Assembly: GCA_012274205.1 (NCBI GenBank)
Contig: JAAOZY010000130.1
Location: forward strand, 1-32,823
Reading direction: 5' to 3'
Source of the DNA: Betaproteobacteria bacterium
GTDB lineage: Bacteria > Pseudomonadota > Gammaproteobacteria > Burkholderiales > SG8-39
Length of the DNA stretch: 32,823 bases
Within the stretch, counting starts at the first letter, position 1. The number at the start of each line of letters is the position of its first letter. Under the pieces are notes generated by a model, which was not told the origin of the DNA, searched no databases, and saw nothing but the letters and a program-made list of their open reading frames with translations. The position numbers were made by a program, and so were the translations under genes. This document shows positions 23,801 through 32,453 of the stretch, piece by piece.

Positions 23801-25696
23801 ATGTCCGAAGTACTGCCTGTCATCTCCGACGAGGTCCCCGCAACCGCGCCCGAAACCAGGTGGCTCAAGTGGGCCGTGTCGACGATCGCCGTGGCGATGT
23901 CGCTGTACCACATGTACGTCGCCGCCTTCGGCCCGCCGGAAGAGTTGATCTTCCGCGGCACCCATTTGCTGTTCGCGCTGACGCTGGTGTTCCTGCTGTA
24001 TCCGCTCAAGCCCCGCGGCGGCTCGGGCTGGCGCGCGCTCGACGCGGTCCTGCTGATCGGCTCGTGGGCGTTCATCCTGCACATCTTCCTCAACTACGAC
24101 TACATCATCAATCGCATCATCTATATCGACGATCTGACCGTCATCGACAAGATCGACGCGGTGATCGCCGTGCTGATCATCCTCGAGGCGACGCGGCGCG
24201 TGCTCGGCTGGGCGCTGCCGATCACCGCATTTGCATTCCTCGCCTACGCGGCGCTGCTCACCCAGGTGAAGCTGCCGGTGCTGATGGAGCAACTGTATCT
24301 CTCCACCGAGGGTATTTTCGGCTCGACGCTGGGCGTATCGGCCTCCTATGTGATGCTGTTCGTGCTGTTCGGCGCGTTCATGGAAAAAAGCGGCACCGGC
24401 AAGCTGTTCATGGACTTCGCCCTCGCCATCACCGGCCACACCGCCGGCGGACCGGGCAAGGTCTCGGTGATCAGTTCCAGCCTGTTCGGCACCGTATCGG
24501 GCAGCGCGGTGGCGAACGTGATGGTGGACGGGCCGATGACCATCCCGCTGATGAAACGCACCGGCTTCCGGCCCCCCTTCGCTGCGGCGGTCGAGGCGGT
24601 CGCCTCCACCGGCGGGCAGATCATGCCGCCGGTGATGGGCGCCGCCGCGTTCGTGATGGCCGAGTTCCAGGGGGTAAGCTACTTCCAGGTCACGCTATGG
24701 GCGGCGATCCCGGCGTTCCTGTACTACGTCGCGGTGTTCTTCGCCGTGCATTTCGAAGCCAAGCGCGTCGGCCTGCTGGGCGTGCCCAAGTCCGAACTGC
24801 CGCGCCTGGGGGCAGTGATGCGCGCGCGCGGCCATCTGTTCGTGCCGATATTCATCGTTTTCGTCGGCCTGATCGAGGGCTACAGCGCACCGCTGTGCGC
24901 GCTCGTCGGCACTCTCGCCTGCCTGCCGATGGCCTTGATGCGCAAACTCACGCGCGAGGCGATCACCTGGAAATCCGTGCTCGAAGCGCTCGAGGAGGGG
25001 GCGCGCAACACGCTGTCTGTGGCGATGGCCTGCGCCTGCGCCGGCATCGTGATCGGCTGCGTCACCATCACCGGCATGGGCATCAGCTTCACCCAGCTGG
25101 TGCTGGCGCTGGCGCAGAACATGCTGCTGCTGGCACTGGTGCTCACCGCAATTGCGGGCATCGTGCTCGGCATGGGCATGCCGACCACCCCCGCCTACAT
25201 CGTCATGGTCGCGCTGCTGGTGCCGGCGCTGGTGAAGCTCGGCGCGATCGCCCCGGCCGCGCACATGTTCGCGTTCTACTTCGCCATCCTTTCGGCGATC
25301 ACGCCGCCAGTGGCGCTTGCGGTGTTCGCAGCGGCCAGCCTGGCCAAGACCGATCTGTGGAAGGCGGGCCTGGAGGCGGTGCGCATCGGCTCCGCCGGCT
25401 TCATCGTGCCGTTCATGTTCATCTACGAGCCTTCGCTGCTGATGATCGGCGACTGGCAGACCATCGTCTCCTCGTTCGTCACCGCCACCATCGGCACTAT
25501 CCTGCTCGCCGCCGGCCTGTTCGGCTATTTGCTGCGCGCGACGCTGTGGTGGGAGCGGGTGCTGCTCGTGGCCGCGGCATTCCTGCTGATCAAGCCGGGC
25601 TGGATCACCGATCTCATCGGTCTCGCGCTGCTGGCGCTGGTGCTTGCCAGCCAGGTGTTCATCAAACCGGGCTTTGTAAAGAATGAGCCGGCCTGA
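23801..25696 (+). CDS. TAXI-type TRAP transporter permease, fused small and large subunits
   Basis: The 631-residue protein has an N-terminal four-helix DctQ-like part (about residues 20-160) fused to a DctM-like channel part (about 165-560), with extra C-terminal helices, as is standard for TAXI-TRAP systems. Family blocks include GTVSGSAVANVMVDGPMTIPLMKRTGF, AVEAVASTGGQIMPPVMGAAAFVMAEF, GMGMPTTPAYIVMVALLVPAL and ILSAITPPVALAVFAAASLA. It forms a cation-coupled importer with the receptor at 22746. Its last 14 bases overlap the dehydrogenase gene, so the two are cotranscribed. Confidence 0.95.
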   Translation: MSEVLPVISDEVPATAPETRWLKWAVSTIAVAMSLYHMYVAAFGPPEELIFRGTHLLFALTLVFLLYPLKPRGGSGWRALDAVLLIGSWAFILHIFLNYDYIINRIIYIDDLTVIDKIDAVIAVLIILEATRRVLGWALPITAFAFLAYAALLTQVKLPVLMEQLYLSTEGIFGSTLGVSASYVMLFVLFGAFMEKSGTGKLFMDFALAITGHTAGGPGKVSVISSSLFGTVSGSAVANVMVDGPMTIPLMKRTGFRPPFAAAVEAVASTGGQIMPPVMGAAAFVMAEFQGVSYFQVTLWAAIPAFLYYVAVFFAVHFEAKRVGLLGVPKSELPRLGAVMRARGHLFVPIFIVFVGLIEGYSAPLCALVGTLACLPMALMRKLTREAITWKSVLEALEEGARNTLSVAMACACAGIVIGCVTITGMGISFTQLVLALAQNMLLLALVLTAIAGIVLGMGMPTTPAYIVMVALLVPALVKLGAIAPAAHMFAFYFAILSAITPPVALAVFAAASLAKTDLWKAGLEAVRIGSAGFIVPFMFIYEPSLLMIGDWQTIVSSFVTATIGTILLAAGLFGYLLRATLWWERVLLVAAAFLLIKPGWITDLIGLALLALVLASQVFIKPGFVKNEPA

Positions 25697-26543
25697 AATC
25701 CTGGTGATCGGCTCCGGCGTCATGGGCCGCGGCATTGCCAGGAGCTTTGCCGCCGCCGGCATTTCCAGCGCCATATACTCGCGCAACGCGTCCAAGGTCA
25801 CCGGCGTCGACGCGCGTGTCGCGCTAGTCGACCGGCTGCCGCCGCAGGCGCCGACCTTGATCATCGAATCGGTGCCCGAGGAACTGGCGCCGAAATTCGC
25901 GTGCTACGCAGCGATCGAGTCCGCCTACGCCGGTGCGCCGGTGCTCGCGTCCAACACCTCGGGCATCGACCTGGAGGCACTGGCGCAGCCGCTCAAGTAC
26001 CCCGGGCGCTTTATCGGCATGCATTACTTCATGCCGGCGGACGTCAACACCATGGTCGAGGTCGCCCCGATCCGGGCAAGCGATCCCGCGGCGGTGGACA
26101 CGGCCGTGCGCCTGCTCGAGGCGGCCGGCCGAAACTACGTGCGGCTGAAGCGCGCGCTGCCCGGCCTGCTGATCAACCGGCTGCAGCACGCCATCCTGCA
26201 CGAGGCCTACTACCTGATCGACGCAGGCGTGGCCAGCGCCGAGGAAATCGACCGCTGCGCGCGCGACATGCTGGCGCCGCGCATGTGCATCACCGGGCTG
26301 ATCGAACAGAAGGATATCAGCGGTCTCGACACCCACGCCCTGGCGCAGCGCGCACTGGTGCCGGTGCTGCACCACGGCGACCAGCCGCGGCGCGCGCTGC
26401 AGGACCTGTACGAGGCCGGACACCTCGGCATCAAGACCGGCAAGGGCTTCTACGACTGGAGCGGCAAGGATCCCGAGCGGGTCAAGGCCGAGGCCGGGCG
26501 CAAACTTTCCGAATTGCTCGCCTATCTGAAGCAGCAGCGCTAG
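25683..26543 (+). CDS. 3-hydroxyacyl-CoA dehydrogenase family protein
   Basis: The 286-residue protein is the length of a stand-alone HbdH-type enzyme. It has the NAD motif IGSGVMGRGIA (residues 9-19), the catalytic His in GMHYFMPADVNTMVEV, and the PGLLINRLQHAILHEAYYL block with the conserved Asn. The C-terminal GHLGIKTGKGFYDWSG is typical. One oddity is that the usual HFFNP is HYFMP, so the Asn after the catalytic His is lost; the specificity may differ from that of a classical hydroxyacyl-CoA enzyme. The start at 25683 overlaps the permease gene by 14 bases and lacks a clear ribosome binding site, implying translational coupling. Confidence 0.88.
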   Translation: MSRPEILVIGSGVMGRGIARSFAAAGISSAIYSRNASKVTGVDARVALVDRLPPQAPTLIIESVPEELAPKFACYAAIESAYAGAPVLASNTSGIDLEALAQPLKYPGRFIGMHYFMPADVNTMVEVAPIRASDPAAVDTAVRLLEAAGRNYVRLKRALPGLLINRLQHAILHEAYYLIDAGVASAEEIDRCARDMLAPRMCITGLIEQKDISGLDTHALAQRALVPVLHHGDQPRRALQDLYEAGHLGIKTGKGFYDWSGKDPERVKAEAGRKLSELLAYLKQQR

Positions 26544-26549
26544 CTGGCC

Positions 26550-26581
26550 GGGTGCAGGGCGAAGATCGCAGCCCTGCGCCC
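26550..26581. terminator. Bidirectional hairpin between convergent genes
   Basis: GGGTGCAGGGC (26550-26560) pairs with GCCCTGCGCCC (26571-26581) over 11 bp with one T-G pair; the loop is 10 nt. It fills the 39-bp gap between the dehydrogenase stop and the DUF202 stop. No T tract is present on either side, so termination may be weak or protein-assisted. Confidence 0.55.
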
Positions 26582-26582
26582 G

Positions 26583-26969
26583 TCAATACCCCTGCCGGAA
26601 CAAGTACGCCAGCAGCGCGGCACCGAAACCCGCTACCGTGAGGTTCATGAACACCGACATGTTCACCCAGTAGCCCGCGGGGATTTCAATCGGCTTCAGC
26701 GTTTTGAGGACGGTCCTGAACTGCAGCGCGGCAGCCACCGACAGCGATGCGCCGAGCAATATGAATATCAGGCCGATCCAGAACGACATCCCCGTTTCCG
26801 GAATGGGCTTGCCGCTGGGGGTGATCCCGCCTGGGGCGATCATATGCAGAAACAGGCCGAAGCGCTCCACGGCGAAACCGAAAGCCATCAGCGTCAGGCA
26901 GGTACGGTTCCAGGCGAGCAGCGTGCGCTCGGCCGCAAAGAACACCCGCGGATCGTTCAAATCTGACAT
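26583..26969 (-). CDS. DUF202 / YidH-family small membrane protein
   Basis: The 128-residue protein starts MSDLNDPRVFFAAERTLLAWNRTCLTLMAFGFAVERFG, the family opening with the conserved AAERTLLAWNRT segment, and has three hydrophobic stretches (about 22-45, 64-85 and 104-124). YidH/DUF202 proteins are small inner-membrane proteins of unknown role. An AGGAAAC ribosome binding site precedes the ATG at 26969. The upstream gap holds copy C of the dispersed element, starting 24 bp from the ATG, so the element may lie in its leader or promoter. Confidence 0.9.
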   Translation of the reverse strand: MSDLNDPRVFFAAERTLLAWNRTCLTLMAFGFAVERFGLFLHMIAPGGITPSGKPIPETGMSFWIGLIFILLGASLSVAAALQFRTVLKTLKPIEIPAGYWVNMSVFMNLTVAGFGAALLAYLFRQGY

Positions 26970-26992
26970 GGTCCGTTTCCTGTTTTGTAGTT

Positions 26993-27102
26993 GGAGTTCA
27001 TTTCAAAACGAGGGAATATCCCATGTGGGGACTTCCTTCGGGGCGCATCCCCTCATTCTCCCCTAGATCAGAGGCCATTTCAGTAATTCTGAAATGGCAT
27101 CT
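26993..27102. repeat. Dispersed palindromic element, copy C (diverged, end-inverted)
   Basis: The core (about 27028-27056) reads in the same direction as in copies A and B, but the terminal hairpin lies on the right here: GCCATTTCAG (27074-27083) with CTGAAATGGC (27089-27098), a perfect 10-bp stem. The left terminus carries the arm a third time, CATTTCA (26999-27005), preceded by GGAGTT, which matches the GGAGTC seen at the right end of copy A when reversed. The arm differs from that in A and B at two positions, changed in all three segments. It sits between the DUF202 start and the stop of the dehydratase gene. Confidence 0.8.
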
Positions 27103-27112
27103 TGGATAAGGC

Positions 27113-28663
27113 TCAGGCCTTCACCGGCGCGGCGGCATCCGCGGCTTTCGGCGCGCGCAGCTTGCCCAGCCCGCTGCGGATGGCGGCTTCCACCGTCTCG
27201 ACGCTGTTGTTGAGCGCGAGGCTCTTCGCGTACACCTTCTTCTCCTCGACGTTGGCGAGGCGGCTGATGAGCACGCGCTGCGCCTGCGGCGAGCCGGCGC
27301 CGTGCATGGACTCGGTGAGATAAGCTACCGCCCCGCGCCCCATGGTGAGGTTCTCGATCAGGCGCAGCAGGCGCATGCGCTCGTAAGTACTCATGCCGGC
27401 CGCGCCGGCGAGGTATTTCTTCAATATCCCCGCGGTCTGCGGATTGAGCCAGTCCTTCGCCGAGGGCAGCGTCACCATCAGGCCGCCGGCAATGTCCTGC
27501 AGGATGCGCGCGATCTCATAGGGCAGGCGCGTCACGTTCTGCTTGCACACGTTGGCGAGCAGCGCGTCGACGAAGAAATTGCCAGCTGGCAGCTTCCTGC
27601 CATTGGCCGAGCAGGCGATGCCGCAGGCAAACAGCGTTTCGTTGAGATGGTTCATCTCGACGATTTTATCCTTGATGTGCGATGCCCTGGCCACGCCGTT
27701 GTATTCGGCGATGGACGCGGCAGCGCCTATGGCCACGTCGCCGTTGCCGACTTTGCAGCCGCCGTAGCTCTGGCGGTGGTAACTCGCGAAAACGTCCACC
27801 AGCGGCGCGGCAAACTCGGTCTCGCCGTTCATGAAGATCATGGCGTCGGGCACGAACACGTCGTCGAAGATCATCAGCGCTTCCTGGCCGCCGTAGGTCG
27901 GGCTGCCGGCATCGATGTCGGAGGCTTCGCCGCCGCCGAGCTTGCGCTCGTCGCAGGACTGGCGCCCGTAGATGTAGGTGATGCCTTCGGAGTCCGACGG
28001 CAGTGCACAGGTGATGGCGTAGTCCTTCTCGTCCGGCTTCAGCGACACGGTCGGCATCACCAGCACCATGTGCGAATTCACCGAACCGGTCTGGTGCGCC
28101 TTGGCGCCGCGGATGAGGACGCCGCCCGGGCGCCGCTCGACCACGCGCAGGTACATATCCTTGTCCTGCTGCTCCGCCGGGCGCTTCGCGCGATCGCCTT
28201 TGACGTCGGTCATGGCACCGTCGACGATCCAGTCGTTCTGCTCCATGGCAAGGGCGAACTGCCTGAAGCGGGCGTGGTATTGCGTGCCGAGTTTGCGGTC
28301 CATGTCGAAGGTGGTGGCGAACACGGCGTTCAGCGCATCCAGGCCGACGCAGCGCTGGAAGCAGGTGCCGCAGCGCTGCCCGAGCAGGCGCTGCATGCGC
28401 ACCTTGTTGATCAGATCCTCAGTGCTCTGGTGCAGATGGCAGAAACGGTTGACGGTCGCACCGGTCAGCGCGGATTTCGCCGTCATCAGCTGACGGTGCT
28501 CGGGGTCATGCGCCAGTTCGTAGGTCAGGGCCACGGTATTCATCGAGGTCCGGATATACGGATGCTCAAGCGGATTGGCGAGCAGCTTGCCGTCCAGATA
28601 GACCTTGAGCGGCTTGCGCCGCGCGAGGCTGTCGCGGTACTGTTGTGCGTTCATCATGGCCAT
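27113..28663 (-). CDS. abfD: 4-hydroxybutyryl-CoA dehydratase homologue (4Fe-4S, FAD)
   Basis: The 516-residue protein is close to Clostridium aminobutyricum AbfD over its whole length: LTYELAHDPEHRQLMTAKS, GTCFQRCVGLDALNAVFATT, RGAKAHQTGSVNSH, SYHRQSYGGCKVGNGDVAIGAAA, HLNETLFACGIACSANG, NVCKQNVTRLPYEI and ESMHGAGSPQAQR. The 4Fe-4S ligands correspond to Cys101, Cys105, His296 and Cys303; Thr192, Glu261, Tyr300 and Lys304 match other active-site residues. The enzyme turns 4-hydroxybutyryl-CoA into crotonyl-CoA by a radical mechanism and also isomerises vinylacetyl-CoA. The GGAGGG ribosome binding site six bases before 28663 fixes the start. Flavin monooxygenases of the HpaB type share the fold but lack these cluster ligands. 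Confidence 0.93.
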   Translation of the reverse strand: MAMMNAQQYRDSLARRKPLKVYLDGKLLANPLEHPYIRTSMNTVALTYELAHDPEHRQLMTAKSALTGATVNRFCHLHQSTEDLINKVRMQRLLGQRCGTCFQRCVGLDALNAVFATTFDMDRKLGTQYHARFRQFALAMEQNDWIVDGAMTDVKGDRAKRPAEQQDKDMYLRVVERRPGGVLIRGAKAHQTGSVNSHMVLVMPTVSLKPDEKDYAITCALPSDSEGITYIYGRQSCDERKLGGGEASDIDAGSPTYGGQEALMIFDDVFVPDAMIFMNGETEFAAPLVDVFASYHRQSYGGCKVGNGDVAIGAAASIAEYNGVARASHIKDKIVEMNHLNETLFACGIACSANGRKLPAGNFFVDALLANVCKQNVTRLPYEIARILQDIAGGLMVTLPSAKDWLNPQTAGILKKYLAGAAGMSTYERMRLLRLIENLTMGRGAVAYLTESMHGAGSPQAQRVLISRLANVEEKKVYAKSLALNNSVETVEAAIRSGLGKLRAPKAADAAAPVKA

Positions 28664-28883
28664 GGCGATCCCTCCGGTTGGCTGCGCCAGCGTACTGGGC
28701 GCAGCCGGGCCGCGGCTGCGCTGCTGCAGGCAGTCTAAGCCCGGGCTAAAGCAGGCTATTTGACCTAAGACAATATGCGGCGCCTTGAGCCCGGCGCGGC
28801 GGCGGTGTGTATCATTGGTACTGTGGGCGGGTGCCAACCCGGGACGCAACGCCGTTGGTGACGCGGGTATTCGGAACAAAGCG

Positions 28884-31800
28884 ATGAAGCGCAGGCCGCA
28901 GGAAACGGGGCAGAAACCGGCGTACAAGGCCGATGCGCATGGCGCGGGTGCGCCGCCCGCCGGCGCGGCAGCGCCCGTCTACACGGGCGACTCCGGCCTG
29001 CGCAGCGTATTCGAACAATCGCCCGACCCGGCCTGGATCATCGACGGCCATCATTTCGTCGAAGCCAATGCGGCTGCCCGGGCCGCCATCGGCTATACCG
29101 ACAAGGCCGAATTCCTGCGCCTGCACCCGTCCCAAATTTCGCCCGAACTGCAGCCCGACGGCGAGTCCTCCTACCTCAAGGCCGAGCGCCACATGCGCAC
29201 CGCGGAGGGGCAGGGGGTGCACCGCTTCGAATGGGTGCACCGCCGCAGCGACGGGACGCCGTTTCCGGTCGAGGTGACCCTGGCGGCAATCGACCTGCAC
29301 GGCCGCCAGGCGCTGTATTGCATCTGGCGCGACATCACCGAACGCAAGCGCGCGGACCAGCTGTTGCGCCTGGAGCATGCGGTCGCGCGCCAGCTTGCCG
29401 ATGCCGACAGCGCAAGCGCCGGCCTGAAGGCGGTGATCCGCACCGTGTGCGAAACGCAGGACTGGGCGCGCGGCACCTACTGGCGCGTCGACACGGCCGC
29501 GGACGTACTGCGCTTCAGCGAGTTCTGGAACGTTCCCGGTACCGAATTCGAGCGCTACACCGAGCGTTCGCGCGACATGGTGTTCAAGCGCGGCGCCGGA
29601 TTGGTGGGCCGGGCATGGCAGTCGGCCGAACCGCTGTGGGCCGCGGATCTGGTCAATGATCCGCGCGTGCTGGTAAAGGCGCTGGCGCAGGAGACCAGCG
29701 TGCGCGGCATGTTCGTTTTTCCCGTGCTCTCGGATGGAACGGTGATCGGCGTGCTGGTCTTCGCCAGCCGCGAAGTGCGCCAGCCCGACACGCGCCTGCT
29801 GGCGGCGGCGCAGGTCATCGGCAGCCAGGTCGGACAGTTCCTGCAGCGCAAGCAGGCGGAAGAGGCGCTGCGCACCAGCGAAGCGCGCTATCGCGCGCTC
29901 ACCGAGCTATCGTCCGACTGGTATTGGGAACAGGACGAAAACCTGCGTTTCACGCGCATATCGCGGCAAACCCTGGGGCACGAGGATATCGGGGGGAGCA
30001 TCTTCCTCGGACACACGCGCCGCAGTGCGCCGGGCGTGCGCTGGGACGAGATGGAACTGGCGGCGCTGGAGGTGATCACGGCGTCGAGGCGGCCGTTCCG
30101 CGATTTCGAGATCGGCCGCAGCTACCTCGGCGGCCCGAAATATTACGTGCAGATGAACGGCGAACCCGTGTTCGACCAAAGCGGGCGCTTCGCCGGTTAT
30201 CGCGGCATCGGCAAGGACGTTACCGAGCGCAAGCGCCGCGACGAGGGGCTGCGCATTTTCCGCGCGGCGATGAACGCCACCGCAGACGGCATTTATCTGG
30301 TCGACCGCTCGAGCATGCGCTTCATCGATGTCAACGAAGCGGCATGCCGCATGCAGGGGCGCACGCGCGAGGAAGTGCTCGCCCTCGGCCCGCACGAGGT
30401 GCTGTCGCTATCGCGCGAGGAATTAGAGCGCAGTTACGACGAGTTCATCGCCAGCGGCAGCGGCACCCAGCGCTTTGAGCTGCTGCGTCCGCGCAAAAAC
30501 GGCGCGCACGCCTGGGTCGAGCTGGAGCGCAGCGCCCAGCGCTGGGGCGACAGCTGGATGATCGTCACCGTGGTGCGCGACATCAGCGCGCACAAACGCG
30601 CGGAGCAGACCATACGGCATCGCAGCGCGCAGCAAAGCCTGATTGCGAGCTTCGGCCAGCAGGCGCTGGCCAGCGCTCACCTCGACGACCTGCTGGCGCG
30701 CGCGGTCGCAGTCGTCACCGAAGGTGTGGACGCAGGCTGGTGCAGGATCCTGCTGCTCACGCCCGACCGGCGCACGCTGGTGCTCAAGGCCGGCAGCGGC
30801 TGGGAGCCGGGCTGGATCGAGCGGACGTTCGAGGCGGTCGATGCAAACACCCAGGACCGCTACGTACTCGACGCCGGCGAGCCGGTGGTGGTCGAGGATT
30901 TCGCGCGCGAATCCCGTTTCGCCGCGTCGGCGATGCTCGCCGCGCACGCCCTCGGCAGCGGCATCGATGTCCCGATCGGCGCTGCCGACGGGCGGATCGG
31001 GATCCTGGGGGCGTATGCGCGCGAACCGCGCCGCTTCAGCAGTGACAGCATCGACTTTCTGCGCAGCGTTGCCAACATCATTCAGACCGCGGTCGAGCGC
31101 AAGGCGGTCGAGGACAAACTCGCCTATCTGGCGCAGTTCGACAGCGTCACCGGACTGCCGAACCGCAGCCTGTTTCTCGATCGCCTTTCCCAGATGCTGA
31201 CGCAGGCGCAGCGCAACGGCTGGCTCGCGGGCGTCGTTTTCGTCGACCTTGATCGCTTCAAGGCGGTCAACGACACCTACGGCCACAGCGTCGGCGACAG
31301 CCTGCTGCGCCTGGTCGCGCAGCGGCTGACCGAGAGCGTGCGCGCCGGGGACAGCGTCGGCCGCCTGGGCGGGGACGAATTCGCCATTGCGCTGTCGTCG
31401 CTGGGCAAGGCCGACGACGCCAGCCTGGTGGCGCAAAAGGTGGTCGAAGCGCTGGCGCGCCCGTTCGATCTGGCCGAGCACGCGATCTACGCCACCGCGA
31501 GCCTGGGGGTCGCGATCTATCCGGGCGACGGCACCGATGCCGATACACTGCTGAAAAACGCCGACATCGCCATGTATCGCGCCAAGGAACACGGCCGCAA
31601 CGCCTACCAGTTCTACCTGCCGCAAATGAACGAGCGCGCGGAAAAGCGCATGCGCCTGGAAGCACAGCTGCGCGGCGCGCTCGAGCGCGGGGAGTTCCTG
31701 CTGCACTACCAGGCCAAGGCGGACCTTCGCAGCGGAGCGATCAGCGGCTTCGAGGCGCTGCTGCGCTGGCGCCATCCCGAACGCGGGTTGGTGCAGCCGC

Positions 31801-32453
31801 TCGAATTCATCTCCATTCTCGAAGACACCGGGCTGATCGTGCCGGTCGGCAAATGGGTGGTGCGAACGGCATGCGAGCAGCTCGCCAGCTGGCGCGCCGC
31901 AGGCGTTGCGCCGCGCCCGATCGCAATCAACCTGTCGGCGCGCCAGTTCCAGCAGAAGGATCTCGACAGCTCGATCGGCGACATCCTCAGGGACACCGGC
32001 GCCGATCCTTCCCTGCTGGAGTTCGAGCTTACCGAATCGCTGCTGATGAACGATGCCGAGGACGCGGTGCGCACCCTGAAGCGGATGAAAGCCTACGGCC
32101 TGCGCCTGTCGGTGGACGACTTCGGCACCGGCTACTCCAGTCTTGCCTATCTCAAACGCTTCCCCCTGGACGCGCTCAAGATCGACCGCGCCTTCGTGCG
32201 CGATGTCACCAGCGATCCCGACGATGCGACCATCGTGCTCACCATCATCAACCTGGCGCACAGCCTCAGGCTCAAGGTCGTGGGCGAGGGCGTCGAGTCG
32301 GCGGAGCAGCTGCGTTTTCTCGGCGCGCACGGCTGCGACGAAATTCAGGGCTACCACTTCGCCCGGCCGCTGCCGGCTGCGGACTGCACCCGCATGCTGA
32401 TCGAGGACCGCCGCCTGCCGCGCGCGCCGCGTGCAAGCGGAGAATCGTTCTGA
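28884..32453 (+). CDS. Bifunctional GGDEF/EAL protein with PAS and GAF sensor domains
   Basis: The 1189-residue soluble protein has, in order: PAS (about residues 35-155), GAF (165-325), PAS (330-450), PAS (455-575), GAF (580-740), GGDEF (745-910) and EAL (925-1175). GGDEF is intact (829-833), with an inhibitory I-site RAGD (820-823) five residues before it. EAL is intact: EALLR (957-961), Asn in AINLSAR, Glu in TESLL, DDFGTG (1079-1084), Lys1099 and EGVES. Both making and degrading c-di-GMP are therefore possible. There is no membrane segment. I chose the ATG at 28884; the frame is open to a TTG at 28785. It diverges from the dehydratase gene by 220 bp and overlaps the MFS gene. Confidence 0.93.
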   Translation: MKRRPQETGQKPAYKADAHGAGAPPAGAAAPVYTGDSGLRSVFEQSPDPAWIIDGHHFVEANAAARAAIGYTDKAEFLRLHPSQISPELQPDGESSYLKAERHMRTAEGQGVHRFEWVHRRSDGTPFPVEVTLAAIDLHGRQALYCIWRDITERKRADQLLRLEHAVARQLADADSASAGLKAVIRTVCETQDWARGTYWRVDTAADVLRFSEFWNVPGTEFERYTERSRDMVFKRGAGLVGRAWQSAEPLWAADLVNDPRVLVKALAQETSVRGMFVFPVLSDGTVIGVLVFASREVRQPDTRLLAAAQVIGSQVGQFLQRKQAEEALRTSEARYRALTELSSDWYWEQDENLRFTRISRQTLGHEDIGGSIFLGHTRRSAPGVRWDEMELAALEVITASRRPFRDFEIGRSYLGGPKYYVQMNGEPVFDQSGRFAGYRGIGKDVTERKRRDEGLRIFRAAMNATADGIYLVDRSSMRFIDVNEAACRMQGRTREEVLALGPHEVLSLSREELERSYDEFIASGSGTQRFELLRPRKNGAHAWVELERSAQRWGDSWMIVTVVRDISAHKRAEQTIRHRSAQQSLIASFGQQALASAHLDDLLARAVAVVTEGVDAGWCRILLLTPDRRTLVLKAGSGWEPGWIERTFEAVDANTQDRYVLDAGEPVVVEDFARESRFAASAMLAAHALGSGIDVPIGAADGRIGILGAYAREPRRFSSDSIDFLRSVANIIQTAVERKAVEDKLAYLAQFDSVTGLPNRSLFLDRLSQMLTQAQRNGWLAGVVFVDLDRFKAVNDTYGHSVGDSLLRLVAQRLTESVRAGDSVGRLGGDEFAIALSSLGKADDASLVAQKVVEALARPFDLAEHAIYATASLGVAIYPGDGTDADTLLKNADIAMYRAKEHGRNAYQFYLPQMNERAEKRMRLEAQLRGALERGEFLLHYQAKADLRSGAISGFEALLRWRHPERGLVQPLEFISILEDTGLIVPVGKWVVRTACEQLASWRAAGVAPRPIAINLSARQFQQKDLDSSIGDILRDTGADPSLLEFELTESLLMNDAEDAVRTLKRMKAYGLRLSVDDFGTGYSSLAYLKRFPLDALKIDRAFVRDVTSDPDDATIVLTIINLAHSLRLKVVGEGVESAEQLRFLGAHGCDEIQGYHFARPLPAADCTRMLIEDRRLPRAPRASGESF

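Noticed and set aside
23860..25686. 608-codon open frame in another plus frame of the TRAP permease
   Set aside because: It is Arg/His/Gly-rich without motifs; the overlapping frame encodes a typical TRAP permease with many membrane helices.
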